Shown piece after piece: positions 38,701-46,634 of a stretch of DNA of 64,000 nt (positions are counted from its first letter, which is position 1; the number at the start of each line of letters is the position of its first letter). The DNA is from Rhizobium sp. CFBP 8762 (lineage in GTDB: Bacteria > Pseudomonadota > Alphaproteobacteria > Rhizobiales > Rhizobiaceae). Position numbers and translations under genes: made by a program. Location of the stretch: positions 124,001-188,000 of the forward strand of contig NZ_JACYUD010000005.1 in the NCBI RefSeq assembly GCF_014841565.1. The letters run 5' to 3'. The notes under the pieces were generated by a model that saw only the letters and a program-made list of their open reading frames with translations, was not told where the DNA came from and did not search any database.

Positions 38701-38757
38701 TGCCCCTCTTCGAATAAGTTCCTGTCGGGCTGCGGCTTTCACTTCATCAGGGGTCAT
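35740..38757 (-). CDS. Large podovirus-like internal virion (DNA ejection) protein
   Basis: 1005 residues. A charged N-terminal helix (TPDEVKAAARQELIRRGAKA) is followed by a glycine/alanine-rich hydrophobic region (about residues 90-230) that could insert in a membrane. Next comes a long helical region with repeated Q/R/E patterns typical of ejection proteins, and a second glycine-rich hydrophobic patch near residue 930 (LLAVGAGLGSAGGGMIGAAA). Size, composition and position after the lysozyme-domain protein match P22- and T7-like ejection proteins. Start overlaps the previous stop (ATGA). No enzyme motif seen. Confidence 0.65.
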   Translation of the reverse strand: MTPDEVKAAARQELIRRGAKAELERRALASPQPEQGDGIALNATAGLNSGIYNTLGAPVDLARGAINLGIRGINAATGADLSTIPSDSFGGSESISGMFGAVGVPEPKDVTAATTGERVARGLGEGVGYTVAPEAAVSGLARSGAFNLAPRVGDAAGKLFGTGAGIGSTVANSVVGGASGASATAAMEAAPEPWKPVAGLAGGMGGSFVGALAASVPAAARGVGRLASDFAAPMTNAGRERLAGQQLADGATDLNLTKSILNEQPENLVAGSQPTTFQLTGDMGLGGLEREAQTRAPELFNQRRADQNMARVSAVEAVQPTGAPERVATSARQFMQSVTDRAETIYNTTLERAQERARGLGEGTNPSQTGDVMRQSIEDARKAAKFEEQRLWSAVDPDGTLALPASNARKYATETVRTMPKSAKPIEGEEAAMYQVLSQYGDVMPFSEIAALQSRVKAGMREERLANGESPAYRRLVQLNNAVENDIQAAVAGKIEFETQAVARGEMSYDDTLMANMQRDVSGWYGERQAVAGNTDSGTSSGGYGRTGSSAISGVRGATGKTARGSGLPAGNPGISEPSILPNFDAGAAGRLGEARDATLDIANRFDNKTLGPMRKRPSTVSPYDMASANVPGRVFYPGAKSADAITDYRAAVGDEAAMQQLQDYAVDRLRNTAMEPNGTLNPAKVESFRRSHADALRAFPELDRRFSDAAQVSRSLGEVAARQKAVVDDANRSRLGALMNLSDPQDVTRTIGGIFQRQDSVREMANVRRAVGNDPEAMKGLRKAVVDHITSRFVGNTEAATSGQAQIKSDQFQTFVKNNRPALSAAGFSPEEIGVMEAVAADLQRANRSISAVKIPGQSNTAQDTLKIQKGDRVGTVFSKILLAVGAGLGSAGGGMIGAAAGAMGSKAIGGMRETGIETVNDLVADALLNPQRAKVLLQKVPVRPDEGVASYLGGMYRHSVIPSAGVATAPREIGQEKRKPLEITVTPPKTSRTFLGGLAERTK

Positions 38758-40928
38758 TGCTGTTCTCCTGCCAGCTGTCTCAGTTGTTCGTCGCTCATGT
38801 TTGAGAAATCGAACCCGGCGGCACCGTTTGGACGTGGGCCGCGCGCGCTGCCTTCTGTTGCCTCCTGCGAGGGCAGGTTTGCTTTCGCCCGGTCCATTGC
38901 TTGGCGGACAATCTTTTCGTAATCGTCAAGCGCGGCAAGGAAGCCTTCTTCGGACATTGACGTGTCCATACGGGTGACAGCGGCCGTGGCCGCTTGGCCT
39001 TCTGAGTTCGACAGCGCACCAAGTCCGCGCATCTGTTGGATAGCAGTCAAGAATGCGCCGCTCTTGGCTTGCTCGACCTTTTGATTAAAGTCGTATCCGC
39101 CGGTTCCGGGAACTCGATTCATTATAGAAGTCATGCCGGTACCAAACTGGCGGTATGGATCCTTCTTGATGTCTTCAATCAGGTCGAGGTTGTTTTGAGC
39201 GGCTTGGAAATCACCAGATGCCGACGCGGCACGCTCGGCGGCTGTACGACCTTCAACTGTGCCGCTCGCTTTGTCTGCGGCCTCTTGCCGGTTCTCTTTG
39301 GTGACAGTGTTGATAGTCTGACCCGTCTTGCTGTCACGGGTTATAATATGGGTGCCAGTATCGATGCTCGATGTTCCCGGCGTGACCTGAAAGCCTTCGG
39401 GGACATCTACGGGCTTGAACTTGCCACTTTTGGACGCCTGACCGACGACAGTTTTGCCGGTAGCAGGGTCTTTGCCGTAAACAAGATTAAGGCCCCATTC
39501 TTCCTCGCCCGCACCCTTCGCAAAGTTGCCGATTGGCTCGACCGAACCTGTCTTCTGATTTGCGCGAAACAGAGTACCGTCTTTACCCTGCACAAAGCTC
39601 CACTGTGACCCTGAGCTGCCTGTAACGTTCTGCTGCCAGAGCTTCATGCCCATTTCGCGTAGGTTCGGGTCCGACAGCATGTAGCGAAGCGTTTCCTTCG
39701 ATACTCTGCCTTGCGGGATTTGCTGATAGTCAGGCATGTTGACCTGCCCCGATGCTCCCGCCATGTGCGCCTGCGGGTTCTGCTGCATTGGTGCAGGTGG
39801 TGCGGGAGCGTAGGTCGCTGGCGCAGCCGATGTAATCCCGGCGGGCGTTGGTGCGGGCTGCTGCGCCAAGCCAGCTCGGAGACCGTCGACGCCCTGTGCA
39901 TGGGTTTCGCTCGGAAGCGGCACCGGGCCGAAACGGTCATCAAAGTTTTGCTGCGATATCGCGCCCGGCGTGGACGATGCGGTCGGCTGCTCAGCGTAGG
40001 CCTGAGGCGCGAATTGTGGCTTAGGCGCACCATTCAGCGGCGCAATCGCTTCAATCGCGTCAGCGGCTGTCTGTGGCTGCCCCTGAGCTGGTCTGTTAGC
40101 GAACTCTGGCAGGTAGGCGTTAGCGCGCGCCATGCGGGCCGCTGTCTCACCGCCTTGCCGGTCATAGCCTGCATACCGCCATGCATTGTTCATCAAGTTT
40201 TGTGCTTCCTCGACGCTACCGGCGGTGTTCAACTTCTGGATAAGCGCCGGGTCTTCGCGCAAGAAGTATTCGGCCTGTGTTTGCGGCGAGATACCGCCGG
40301 GCTGTTCGCCTTTCGATGCCGCATACCGATAGAGGTTCTGTAGACGCTCATTGCGCCATGACAGAATGCCGCCTGCTGTACCGGCTGCACCTGCTTGGCT
40401 CGGGTCCGACCACGTAGCGTTTGCCTTGTCAGCGGAAAACCCGCTTTCCCGGCTGCCGGTGGATGCGATTGCAGCTAAAGCGTACGGGTTTTGAACACCG
40501 CCAGCCTGTACGGTACCAATGAAGTTTTTGTAGATGTCGCCAGATGGCAATGCGGCCCGCTCGACCTTGCCCACTGGACCGATACCCATGGGCTGCTGAA
40601 CCTGTTGTGGTACGAACTGGGATAGGAAGTTGCCGGGCCTCTGTCCTTGCTGTGGCCGCCCGAATACCGGCCCGCCCAAAATAGCGGCTGATGGTTGCGC
40701 GGTTCCTGAAAGCCTGTCTTTCAGGCGGCCAAGAAACGTTCCTTCCTGTTGGGGTGCGGGTGCTGGCTGTTTGTCGATTTCAACGGCAATGAATCCATCA
40801 GCGGATTTTTTGAGGGAGGCTTTGTCTTTGGACTGCTTCAAAGCATCGCCCAAGCTCGATAGCCAAGAGGATCCATCATAGTCCGGGATTGCAACGGTGC
40901 TGTTGACCAGTGAGGGGAGAGAAACCAT
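38754..40928 (-). CDS. Virion protein with tail-lysozyme-like domain
   Basis: 724 residues. After a low-complexity N-terminus, residues about 130-290 look like the phage tail-lysozyme fold: NPYALAAIASTGSRESGFSA with Glu161 as likely catalytic acid, TAGGILSWRNERLQNLYRYA, and AWRYAGYDRQGGETAARMAR. Such proteins cut peptidoglycan during DNA entry. The remainder is Q/P/A-rich linker and a helical C-terminus (FLAALDDYEKIVRQAMDRAK). It is the second of three coupled ejection-type genes and starts inside the previous stop codon (TGATG). Confidence 0.75.
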   Translation of the reverse strand: MVSLPSLVNSTVAIPDYDGSSWLSSLGDALKQSKDKASLKKSADGFIAVEIDKQPAPAPQQEGTFLGRLKDRLSGTAQPSAAILGGPVFGRPQQGQRPGNFLSQFVPQQVQQPMGIGPVGKVERAALPSGDIYKNFIGTVQAGGVQNPYALAAIASTGSRESGFSADKANATWSDPSQAGAAGTAGGILSWRNERLQNLYRYAASKGEQPGGISPQTQAEYFLREDPALIQKLNTAGSVEEAQNLMNNAWRYAGYDRQGGETAARMARANAYLPEFANRPAQGQPQTAADAIEAIAPLNGAPKPQFAPQAYAEQPTASSTPGAISQQNFDDRFGPVPLPSETHAQGVDGLRAGLAQQPAPTPAGITSAAPATYAPAPPAPMQQNPQAHMAGASGQVNMPDYQQIPQGRVSKETLRYMLSDPNLREMGMKLWQQNVTGSSGSQWSFVQGKDGTLFRANQKTGSVEPIGNFAKGAGEEEWGLNLVYGKDPATGKTVVGQASKSGKFKPVDVPEGFQVTPGTSSIDTGTHIITRDSKTGQTINTVTKENRQEAADKASGTVEGRTAAERAASASGDFQAAQNNLDLIEDIKKDPYRQFGTGMTSIMNRVPGTGGYDFNQKVEQAKSGAFLTAIQQMRGLGALSNSEGQAATAAVTRMDTSMSEEGFLAALDDYEKIVRQAMDRAKANLPSQEATEGSARGPRPNGAAGFDFSNMSDEQLRQLAGEQQ

Positions 40929-41596
40929 CAGAACAACCCCACCTTCGAACCGAGCCCGACAAGGTTCCCAAGCATTCCGCTTTTGGCTTTGGCCTGCATT
41001 TCCTGACCTTGGGCAAGCTGGTTGTTGCTGCTTGTAAGGCCCTGCACAACGGTTGCACCTAAGCCCAGTCGGTCACCGGCCGTTTTTTGATAAAGGTTAG
41101 CCAAGCCAGTTTGGGTTTGTGCCTGGCTTCCGGCTGCCTGCATCCCCTGCGATGCCTGCGCCTGCAATCGCTGTAGCCAAGTGCCATACTCTTGATTGGC
41201 AAGGCCCTGCCCAAACTGTGACAGGGCCGTGAGTGTGTTGCCGCTGGCAAGTGAGCCCGCTGCACTCGCACCGCGCAAAGCTGCCTGCGTTCCCGGATTG
41301 AGCGCGAACTCGTAGCCCGGCCCAGCCTGAAACGCCGATGTGGCGGCGGCATTGCCATCTGCGCCATTCAGTCCGAGGGCATTCGAATACATCGTGTTCG
41401 CACCGATGCCGGTATCTGCATACGGCTGAAACAGCGATGACGCGTTGTTCAGCGCGCCTTCGGATCGCGTTTCACCGGTGTCGATGATGCCTTGGCCCTT
41501 AGTGTCGAATGCATTGATCAAGCCTTGGTTTTTGACCGCCGCTTTCTTCGTTGCCTTACCGGCGTCGCCGCCCAAAAGCTCAGAAAAGAACCCCAT
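40928..41596 (-). CDS. Small ejection-type virion protein
   Basis: 222 residues, glycine/alanine/glutamine-rich and helical, with the start MGFFSELLGGDAGKATKKAA and end KAKSGMLGNLVGLGSKVGLF, the usual composition of podoviral DNA-transfer proteins (P22 gp7 type). It precedes the lysozyme-domain protein and overlaps its start by one base. The start itself overlaps the stop of the RHH gene (TAATG), so the whole block is translated as a unit. Confidence 0.65.
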   Translation of the reverse strand: MGFFSELLGGDAGKATKKAAVKNQGLINAFDTKGQGIIDTGETRSEGALNNASSLFQPYADTGIGANTMYSNALGLNGADGNAAATSAFQAGPGYEFALNPGTQAALRGASAAGSLASGNTLTALSQFGQGLANQEYGTWLQRLQAQASQGMQAAGSQAQTQTGLANLYQKTAGDRLGLGATVVQGLTSSNNQLAQGQEMQAKAKSGMLGNLVGLGSKVGLF

Positions 41597-41844
41597 TACA
41601 TCGCCCCCCGCGCAGTTGCGTCATTCCGGCAATCGCCCGACGAAAACAAACCGGGGAAGGTAGCGCCAGCGGCTGCCAACTTTTCAGCGGCGGCTTGCAG
41701 CACGTATTCGTTGATTGAAATTCCCGCACGGGCCGAGGCGGAAAACAGCGCTGAACGAAACCCGTAGGTCACCCGCCCGCCGTTCAGCATCACAGCGACA
41801 ATGCGCTCCGAATCCTGGTTCTGATTGATAGAAACAACTGACAT
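41596..41844 (-). CDS. Ribbon-helix-helix-like small regulator
   Basis: 82 residues. The central part GGRVTYGFRSALFSASARAG with ISINEYVLQAAAEKLA fits an Arc/CopG-type ribbon-helix-helix: a beta strand, then two helices with the NEYV turn. It starts at an ATG at 41844 and is the first gene of the ejection-protein block. It could regulate that block. A DNA-binding role is inferred from the pattern only. Confidence 0.55.
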   Translation of the reverse strand: MSVVSINQNQDSERIVAVMLNGGRVTYGFRSALFSASARAGISINEYVLQAAAEKLAAAGATFPGLFSSGDCRNDATARGAM

Positions 41845-41953
41845 AGCAAATCCTGTTCTTGTAAAGTTCTGAACAGGAGCAAACCAGAAAACTCCAAGTT
41901 GGGGTACGGTCTAAATGTACTCAAATGTTAGCGTTTGTTAGCATCGGAAGCCG

Positions 41954-42232
41954 TCAAGACGCGGGCAAACCTGCAAAATCGAAATATCGCACTACGTCCG
42001 GGTGATTGCGCTCGCCAGCGCGTAGCAGTTCCAACGCCTCGAAATCACCTTGCAGGACCATATCCAGCCCAATCCGGGTGACCTCGACCGTGGCGTGTTT
42101 GCCGGATTGTCGGCCTATCCCGTATTGCTCCACCCACCGCCGGATTGTGCAGATATGCTTGCCTGCATGGCTCGCCGCGCGCTTGATCGGCATGGCTTCG
42201 TCTGGGCGCATCAGGATCGGTTTACTATGCAT
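41954..42232 (-). CDS. Small helix-turn-helix protein
   Basis: 92 residues. PIKRAASHAGKHICTIRRWV resembles the MerR/excisionase helix-turn-helix, with the recognition helix ending in RRWVEQYGIGRQ. The C-terminal part (LVLQGDFEALELLRAGER-like) is a short helix pair. The start overlaps the helicase 3' end by 8 bp, so it is coupled to the replication genes. Confidence 0.6.
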   Translation of the reverse strand: MHSKPILMRPDEAMPIKRAASHAGKHICTIRRWVEQYGIGRQSGKHATVEVTRIGLDMVLQGDFEALELLRAGERNHPDVVRYFDFAGLPAS

Positions 42233-43787
42233 GATGCGCCCCCTTGCTGACTGGATTGGTCGTTTTCCAGACTGGCGCTAGACCGTAGAGCGACTGATAA
42301 CCCTCAATCTCAGGCAGATATTGCAGGGTAACTTCACCCTTGCGGCCGGACCATGAAAAGCGGGCTTTTTTGACCCATACAGCGGTTTCCCTCGCGTCCG
42401 GGTCCGGCACGTCAATCACCACGCCGTGGTCTGGCTTGTTGTACCAAGCTGCCGAACCTTCGATGTCGTATAGTGTTGGCGTGCGCGCCTCGCCGCCCTT
42501 GCCAAGGTCTTTCGTCGGGTGCGCAAGGATGATGGCGAGAACCTGATGTTTCAGCGCAAAGCGGCGTATCTGGCGCAATGCGCGGTTGATGTATTGCGTC
42601 TCGCTTTCGTGCTTCGGACGTGCGTGCTCCACTTCGTTCCATGGATCGATCACGAACGCCTTGATGCCAAACCGCAAGACTGCATCGGCGGCTTTCTCAA
42701 GCAACCATTCCAAGGTCATATCGTCATCGTCTTCCCCTGTGGGGTCCGCATCAATGAATGTGAAATGGTCCTGAATGAACCTATCTGCCTCGCTGACAAT
42801 GTCGCGGGTCCAAAGCTTGGCCTCCACGCCCGTAGCGGCGAGGCGCAGTTTGTAGCGCAGCGCAGGCACCGTGGGGATTTCGAACGATGCGATGGCAATG
42901 CGCCAGCCGTATTGTCGAGCAAGGTTTGTGCAGAGGTTGAGGGTCCATGTCGATTTGCCGTGCCCTGGAATGCCGGTAATCACAAGCAATTCTCCAAGCC
43001 AAACTTTCAGATACGGATCAAGGTCCGGCCAACCGGTGGAGTAGGTTTCTGGCTCCGGCGTCTCGGGGTAGTCGGAAAGCTGATAGAGGCCTTTGACCGG
43101 GTAGGGCTTGGCTTCAAGGATCAAGCGAACAACTGCATCAACGCCGTGCTGCATCCGAACATCGTTCAAATCCTTGCACCCATCTGGGTAGGTCACGAAT
43201 GAGCAACGCGCAGCGCCCAGCCTGCGCACCAATTCAGCCGCCAGCCGCTTTCCCGGCCCATCATTGTCGACCGCGATGACAAACCGCTTGATTGCCTTGA
43301 TCCGATGCCGGTTGTTGTAAACGAACTCGAATTTGCCGTGTGCGTCCGCCTCCGGGTCAACGTCTTGCAGATCCTCGGGGCGCTCACCGTCGCGTACCGG
43401 CGGCGCGCCATCGGGAACGGAAACCGTGCAACGAAAACCGCAATCAATCGCTGTCAGCGCATCAATCTCGCCCTCAACGATGACAAGCGGCTCACGCCCG
43501 TCATGCAGGGCTTCGATGTCCATGCAGTCGGCATTCCAGAAGGTTTTACGCCCACCTTTTTGCTGCCAGAACCGTTTACCAGAGGCCCGGTATTTGGCAC
43601 CCACAGCCTTACCGCCGTCGATAAACGGGAATACGATGATGTTGCCAGCCGGATCGGGAATAACCGTGTTCTCGCCGTTTTCGTCCGTGGCGCTGCTACC
43701 GGTATAGATTCCGGAATGACTTGCGATTGCCGGGTCTATCTGCCGGTTTTGAAATGCTTGTATGCCCGCTGGTCCGAGTGTGTTCAT
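42225..43787 (-). CDS. Phage primase-helicase, Toprim plus DnaB-type helicase
   Basis: 520 residues, the T7 gp4-like primase-helicase lacking its zinc domain. Toprim motifs are LVIVEGEIDALTAID (104-108) and VIAVDNDGPGK (171-180). The helicase Walker A is ITGIPGHGKST (270-280), with a Walker B AFVIDPWNEVEHA and the RecA-fold C-terminus. I chose the ATG at 43787 (MNTLGPAG), which has GGAG nine bases before it. The frame is also open for 29 more codons, without conservation. The zinc-binding part is encoded in a different, overlapping frame (43696-43986), so the enzyme is split in two. It probably replicates the element. Confidence 0.85.
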   Translation of the reverse strand: MNTLGPAGIQAFQNRQIDPAIASHSGIYTGSSATDENGENTVIPDPAGNIIVFPFIDGGKAVGAKYRASGKRFWQQKGGRKTFWNADCMDIEALHDGREPLVIVEGEIDALTAIDCGFRCTVSVPDGAPPVRDGERPEDLQDVDPEADAHGKFEFVYNNRHRIKAIKRFVIAVDNDGPGKRLAAELVRRLGAARCSFVTYPDGCKDLNDVRMQHGVDAVVRLILEAKPYPVKGLYQLSDYPETPEPETYSTGWPDLDPYLKVWLGELLVITGIPGHGKSTWTLNLCTNLARQYGWRIAIASFEIPTVPALRYKLRLAATGVEAKLWTRDIVSEADRFIQDHFTFIDADPTGEDDDDMTLEWLLEKAADAVLRFGIKAFVIDPWNEVEHARPKHESETQYINRALRQIRRFALKHQVLAIILAHPTKDLGKGGEARTPTLYDIEGSAAWYNKPDHGVVIDVPDPDARETAVWVKKARFSWSGRKGEVTLQYLPEIEGYQSLYGLAPVWKTTNPVSKGAHHA

Positions 43788-43986
43788 CGTAAAAATCTCC
43801 GCCGTGGAACCCGCAATGGTGGCAATTGAACCGGACGCCGGTCGCGCCGATTTGAACCGATAGGCAGGGTTCACGCTTGTTTCTTCGGGTGGCCGAGCAT
43901 TGCGGGCAGGTGGTTTTCTGATTGCCGCTCACAACGCGTCTAAGCCGGATGCCGTGGGCTGATAGAATTTCGTTAGGTGTTTTCAT
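43696..43986 (-). CDS. Primase zinc-binding domain as a separate ORF
   Basis: 96 residues. A CHC2/T7-type zinc ribbon: CPQCSATRRNKREPCLSV, then FNCHHCGFHGGDFY. After the zinc domain the frame goes on for about 35 residues that look non-conserved (DEHTRTSGHTSI), while the real primase sequence continues in another frame from 43787. The start overlaps the upstream gene by four bases. It either acts as a separate protein or is joined to the helicase by frameshifting. Confidence 0.75.
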   Translation of the reverse strand: MKTPNEILSAHGIRLRRVVSGNQKTTCPQCSATRRNKREPCLSVQIGATGVRFNCHHCGFHGGDFYDEHTRTSGHTSISKPADRPGNRKSFRNLYR

Positions 43987-44741
43987 ATCCGCATATCAGG
44001 CCGGGCGCGCGGGCTGCCTCCTGCTTCACGGTTGGCCTTGGCAATGCCAACTCGCTCGTTGAAGTCCCGCTGCTTTTTTGCCAGAGCGCCAGCCACAGCG
44101 CTGAACCAGCTCTTGCCAGCCGCCTTCTGTTGGCCTGCCCATTCGTCCAGAGCGAACAATTCCGACATCAGCGAAAGGTTTGGGTGTGACTGCACCCATT
44201 GGTCAAAATTCTTTTGGTTGAGCCTGATGGTTTTGCCTTCGAAAGCATAGCGCGGCGGCACCGCGTCAGCGGTAACAACGCCGGGTGAGTTGGTGATTGG
44301 TTGTTTATCTTCTGGCCTCTGGCTTCTGGCCTCTGGAATATGGGCTTTAACCGAGGGGTTAACCCCGGTTTCGGCTAAGTCCTTGTTTAACAGGGCAGGG
44401 TTACCTCCCGTTCGTCCATTTCGTGTGTCTCGTTCAACCTTTTCTAGCTCGCGAATAACACGTCTAGAAATGATGAAATCATGCTGATCCCTTGAAAACA
44501 CACCCGCCGTTTCCAGCTCAGCCAGAAGCTTTTTTATGGTCCGTGGATTGTCTCCAAGCACGGCTGCAATATCCCGCTCAGTAGGGTTGATTCCATCGAA
44601 ATGCAGGCGTCCGTCACCGCCCTCATGAATGAGGCAGACCAAATCCAGCCAAAGTGACCGTGCGGCTCTCGACACGCGCTTAAGCGTGATTTCCGAGCGC
44701 CAATCTGGGCCGTAGAATTTGAACCATGGCTTTCTACTCAT
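43983..44741 (-). CDS. Replication-initiator-like phage protein
   Basis: 252 residues. The N-terminus MSRKPWFKFYGPDWRSEITL is the start of a common phage DnaT/replication family, and a winged helix follows (TERDIAAVLGDNPRTIKKLL, then AELETAGVFSRD). The middle is low complexity; the C-terminus (LFALDEWAGQQKAAGKSWFS and KKQRDFNERVG) is helical. I chose the ATG at 44741 (MSRKP). Its 3' end overlaps the primase zinc-domain ORF by four bases and its start overlaps the 61-residue ORF. Probably loads the helicase at the element origin. Confidence 0.7.
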   Translation of the reverse strand: MSRKPWFKFYGPDWRSEITLKRVSRAARSLWLDLVCLIHEGGDGRLHFDGINPTERDIAAVLGDNPRTIKKLLAELETAGVFSRDQHDFIISRRVIRELEKVERDTRNGRTGGNPALLNKDLAETGVNPSVKAHIPEARSQRPEDKQPITNSPGVVTADAVPPRYAFEGKTIRLNQKNFDQWVQSHPNLSLMSELFALDEWAGQQKAAGKSWFSAVAGALAKKQRDFNERVGIAKANREAGGSPRARPDMRI

Positions 44742-44919
44742 CGGCCTGCGCTCCCGCAAACCGAAACCGATGGGTCAAGGCAAGTGCCTCACAGCATTGG
44801 CGAGCCGAGAGGCCATATTGTGCCTTCAAGTCGCCAATGACCGTTAACGGCACACTGTCCTGTTGTGCCAGCCATCTTGCGGCGCTGGTTACCGGATCGG
44901 GGGAAACGGGCGCGCTCAT
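44734..44919 (-). CDS. Small protein of the replication cassette
   Basis: 61 residues, helical (SAARWLAQQDSVPLTVIGDL, then KAQYGLSARQCCEALALTHR). The second part looks like a small helix-turn-helix of the type found in phage replication regions. The start overlaps the preceding gene (ATGA). Confidence 0.55.
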   Translation of the reverse strand: MSAPVSPDPVTSAARWLAQQDSVPLTVIGDLKAQYGLSARQCCEALALTHRFRFAGAQADE

Positions 44920-45227
44920 GCTGCCCGAGCCTTTCGCTCGTAAACGTCCTCACGAACGATTTGTAAGCGCGTGTGAAGCACATAGCGGCCATGGTTGCCA
45001 GAATAGGCCCCACCGTGCTGTTCGTGGATGGTTTCAATCGAAAGGCCCAGACCACGAAGCAGGAACACGTAGTGGCTCCATCTCGGCGCGGGGTTATCGA
45101 TCGGTGTGCATCCGGCGCGACCGGCGAGAATGAGGCTTTTCAGCGCCCAAGCAGCGCGCCCCTTTACCGTCATTGTGTCACCGTCCGGCAAGACGCGGAC
45201 AGTCATTTTTGTGACCGGGGCGTTCAT
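44916..45227 (-). CDS. Winged-helix-domain protein
   Basis: 103 residues. The block GRAAWALKSLILAGRAGCTP, with IDNPAPRWSHYVFLLRGLGL and SGNHGRYVL, matches a rhizobial phage family of small winged-helix proteins. I chose the ATG at 45227 (MNAPVTK), which overlaps the stop of the previous gene by four bases. It probably binds DNA in the replication region. Confidence 0.7.
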   Translation of the reverse strand: MNAPVTKMTVRVLPDGDTMTVKGRAAWALKSLILAGRAGCTPIDNPAPRWSHYVFLLRGLGLSIETIHEQHGGAYSGNHGRYVLHTRLQIVREDVYERKARAA

Positions 45228-45433
45228 TTTGCACCCCCTATGCCCGCCAATTCGCACACAACGCGCGCGTGGTTCGGGGATAACCGAAACCGATACATCA
45301 GCATTCGGGCGGCTAGACTTTGCGAGGGGATTTCAGTAGGGTTCTGCCTATCAAGCGCCCTGCCAAGAGCTTTGATGTTTAGAGCCCGGTCTGCGCCTGC
45401 AAGCGCTGCCGGGTTTTCTGTTTGAACTGTCAT
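45224..45433 (-). CDS. Small protein of the replication cassette
   Basis: 69 residues, with an arginine-rich helical C-terminus (LAARMLMYRFRLSPNHARVV) of the kind seen in short phage proteins. GAGGT precedes the ATG at 45433. First of five tightly overlapping genes leading to the primase-helicase. No family recognised. Confidence 0.55.
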   Translation of the reverse strand: MTVQTENPAALAGADRALNIKALGRALDRQNPTEIPSQSLAARMLMYRFRLSPNHARVVCELAGIGGAK

Positions 45434-45443
45434 GGCCTACACC

Positions 45444-45638
45444 TCACGCCGCTACGCGCTGGGCTTTAGCTGCCTCAATCACAGCTTCGATATCGGATTT
45501 TGCCCAGCGGGACAGTTGACCAAACTTCATCGGTTTGGGCACCGTTCCGCCTGCAATCAGCCGGTAAAATGTAACGTAGCTGACTTGCAGGACGGCCGCG
45601 CTTTCACGTGCGGTAAGGAGGGGGTCGATTTGCTGCAT
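45444..45638 (-). CDS. AlpA-like/excisionase-type helix-turn-helix protein
   Basis: 64 residues. LLTARESAAVLQVSYVTFYR with LIAGGTVPKPMKFGQLSRWA is the AlpA/excisionase HTH pattern, ending in a helix (KSDIEAVIEAAKAQ). GAGGA lies six bases before the ATG. Located between the integrase block and the replication cassette, the usual place for an excision or integrase regulator. Confidence 0.8.
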   Translation of the reverse strand: MQQIDPLLTARESAAVLQVSYVTFYRLIAGGTVPKPMKFGQLSRWAKSDIEAVIEAAKAQRVAA

Positions 45639-45775
45639 TGTTCGTCCTCGGTTGTAGTTGGTACGAGGACGAATTTGCAGGAACGCGGGCAGAACAAATA
45701 GATGGGTGGGCTACGATTACTATGGGTACGGTTCAAATTACATAGAATTTAACAATGATTACAATAACCTAAGTT

Positions 45776-46633
45776 TCAAACATCACTTCCGCTCAATGGA
45801 TCAATCCACGTCGCACCGGTATCTTTGTCCTTTGTCGCCACAAGCGACTTATAATTGTCCGGGGTTGCCTTGGGTAATGGGGGGAGGGTTTCATCAACCT
45901 GCCCCCCCGTCTTAACTGCCCCACCCTGTGTTTGCCAGTTTGCAACTTTTGAAATCTCTTCCAGCGCAGTTGCGCCTACTACTTCTGGCAATCCAAATCT
46001 GACACCATTATTTGTTACCCAGGCTTCTATCGTTTGCTTTGGGGTTTTGTTTTTCCCCGCATCTGTCACTGCTTTCCAAGCAGCAACAGCACAAGCCAAT
46101 TTTGCCGAATACCTTGGGTGATTTGGATTCATAAAGTTATCGGGATCGGCCTCTATGTCTGGATTCCCTACCGGGAAAAACATCGAAGGAAATACATGGC
46201 GTTTTTTCAACCAGTCCTTCAGGTCTTCGACTTCAATTGTTGACTGAGACCAATCAGGTTCACCTTTCAAGTAAACCAATGCGTCGTGTTTCCAAACGTT
46301 CAGTTGTCGCATCTCAAACAGATGAGAACTGTTTCTCAGCATGGCTGTAAGGTGCCCTCCGTTGCGAGAATTGTAATCGGGGTTTTCAACAACCGGGAAT
46401 ACAGCCGATACCCGCAATTTGTTGCTAAAAATGGCGTTTTTCAGCGCTTTGAAAACAGCTTCAAATCCATCATATTCAGTGGTTTGAACCATAACGGTTT
46501 CACGGGAGAACCCTTCGCCCACATACTCTTCGTGTTTTGTCTCTGGGTCATTTCCGGTAATGAGGATAGCGGCATCAATGACAGACAATTCGTCTGACAG
46601 TTTCCACTTTTCTTCTGTTGTCATTTTCCGCAT
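45776..46633 (-). CDS. Island-type conserved protein of unknown function next to the integrase
   Basis: 285 residues. The segments VFPSMFFPV, FMNPNHPRYSAKLACAVAAW and KTPKQTIEAWVTNNG, then ISKVANWQTQGGAVKTGG, recall a family repeatedly found beside integrase and AlpA genes in proteobacterial islands, whose role is unknown. A DNA-binding helix may lie around the KTPKQ motif. I chose the ATG at 46633; others at 46642 (GTG) and 46624 exist. The gene is clearly more AT-rich than its surroundings and abuts the integrase stop. Confidence 0.68.
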   Translation of the reverse strand: MRKMTTEEKWKLSDELSVIDAAILITGNDPETKHEEYVGEGFSRETVMVQTTEYDGFEAVFKALKNAIFSNKLRVSAVFPVVENPDYNSRNGGHLTAMLRNSSHLFEMRQLNVWKHDALVYLKGEPDWSQSTIEVEDLKDWLKKRHVFPSMFFPVGNPDIEADPDNFMNPNHPRYSAKLACAVAAWKAVTDAGKNKTPKQTIEAWVTNNGVRFGLPEVVGATALEEISKVANWQTQGGAVKTGGQVDETLPPLPKATPDNYKSLVATKDKDTGATWIDPLSGSDV

Positions 46634-46634
46634 G

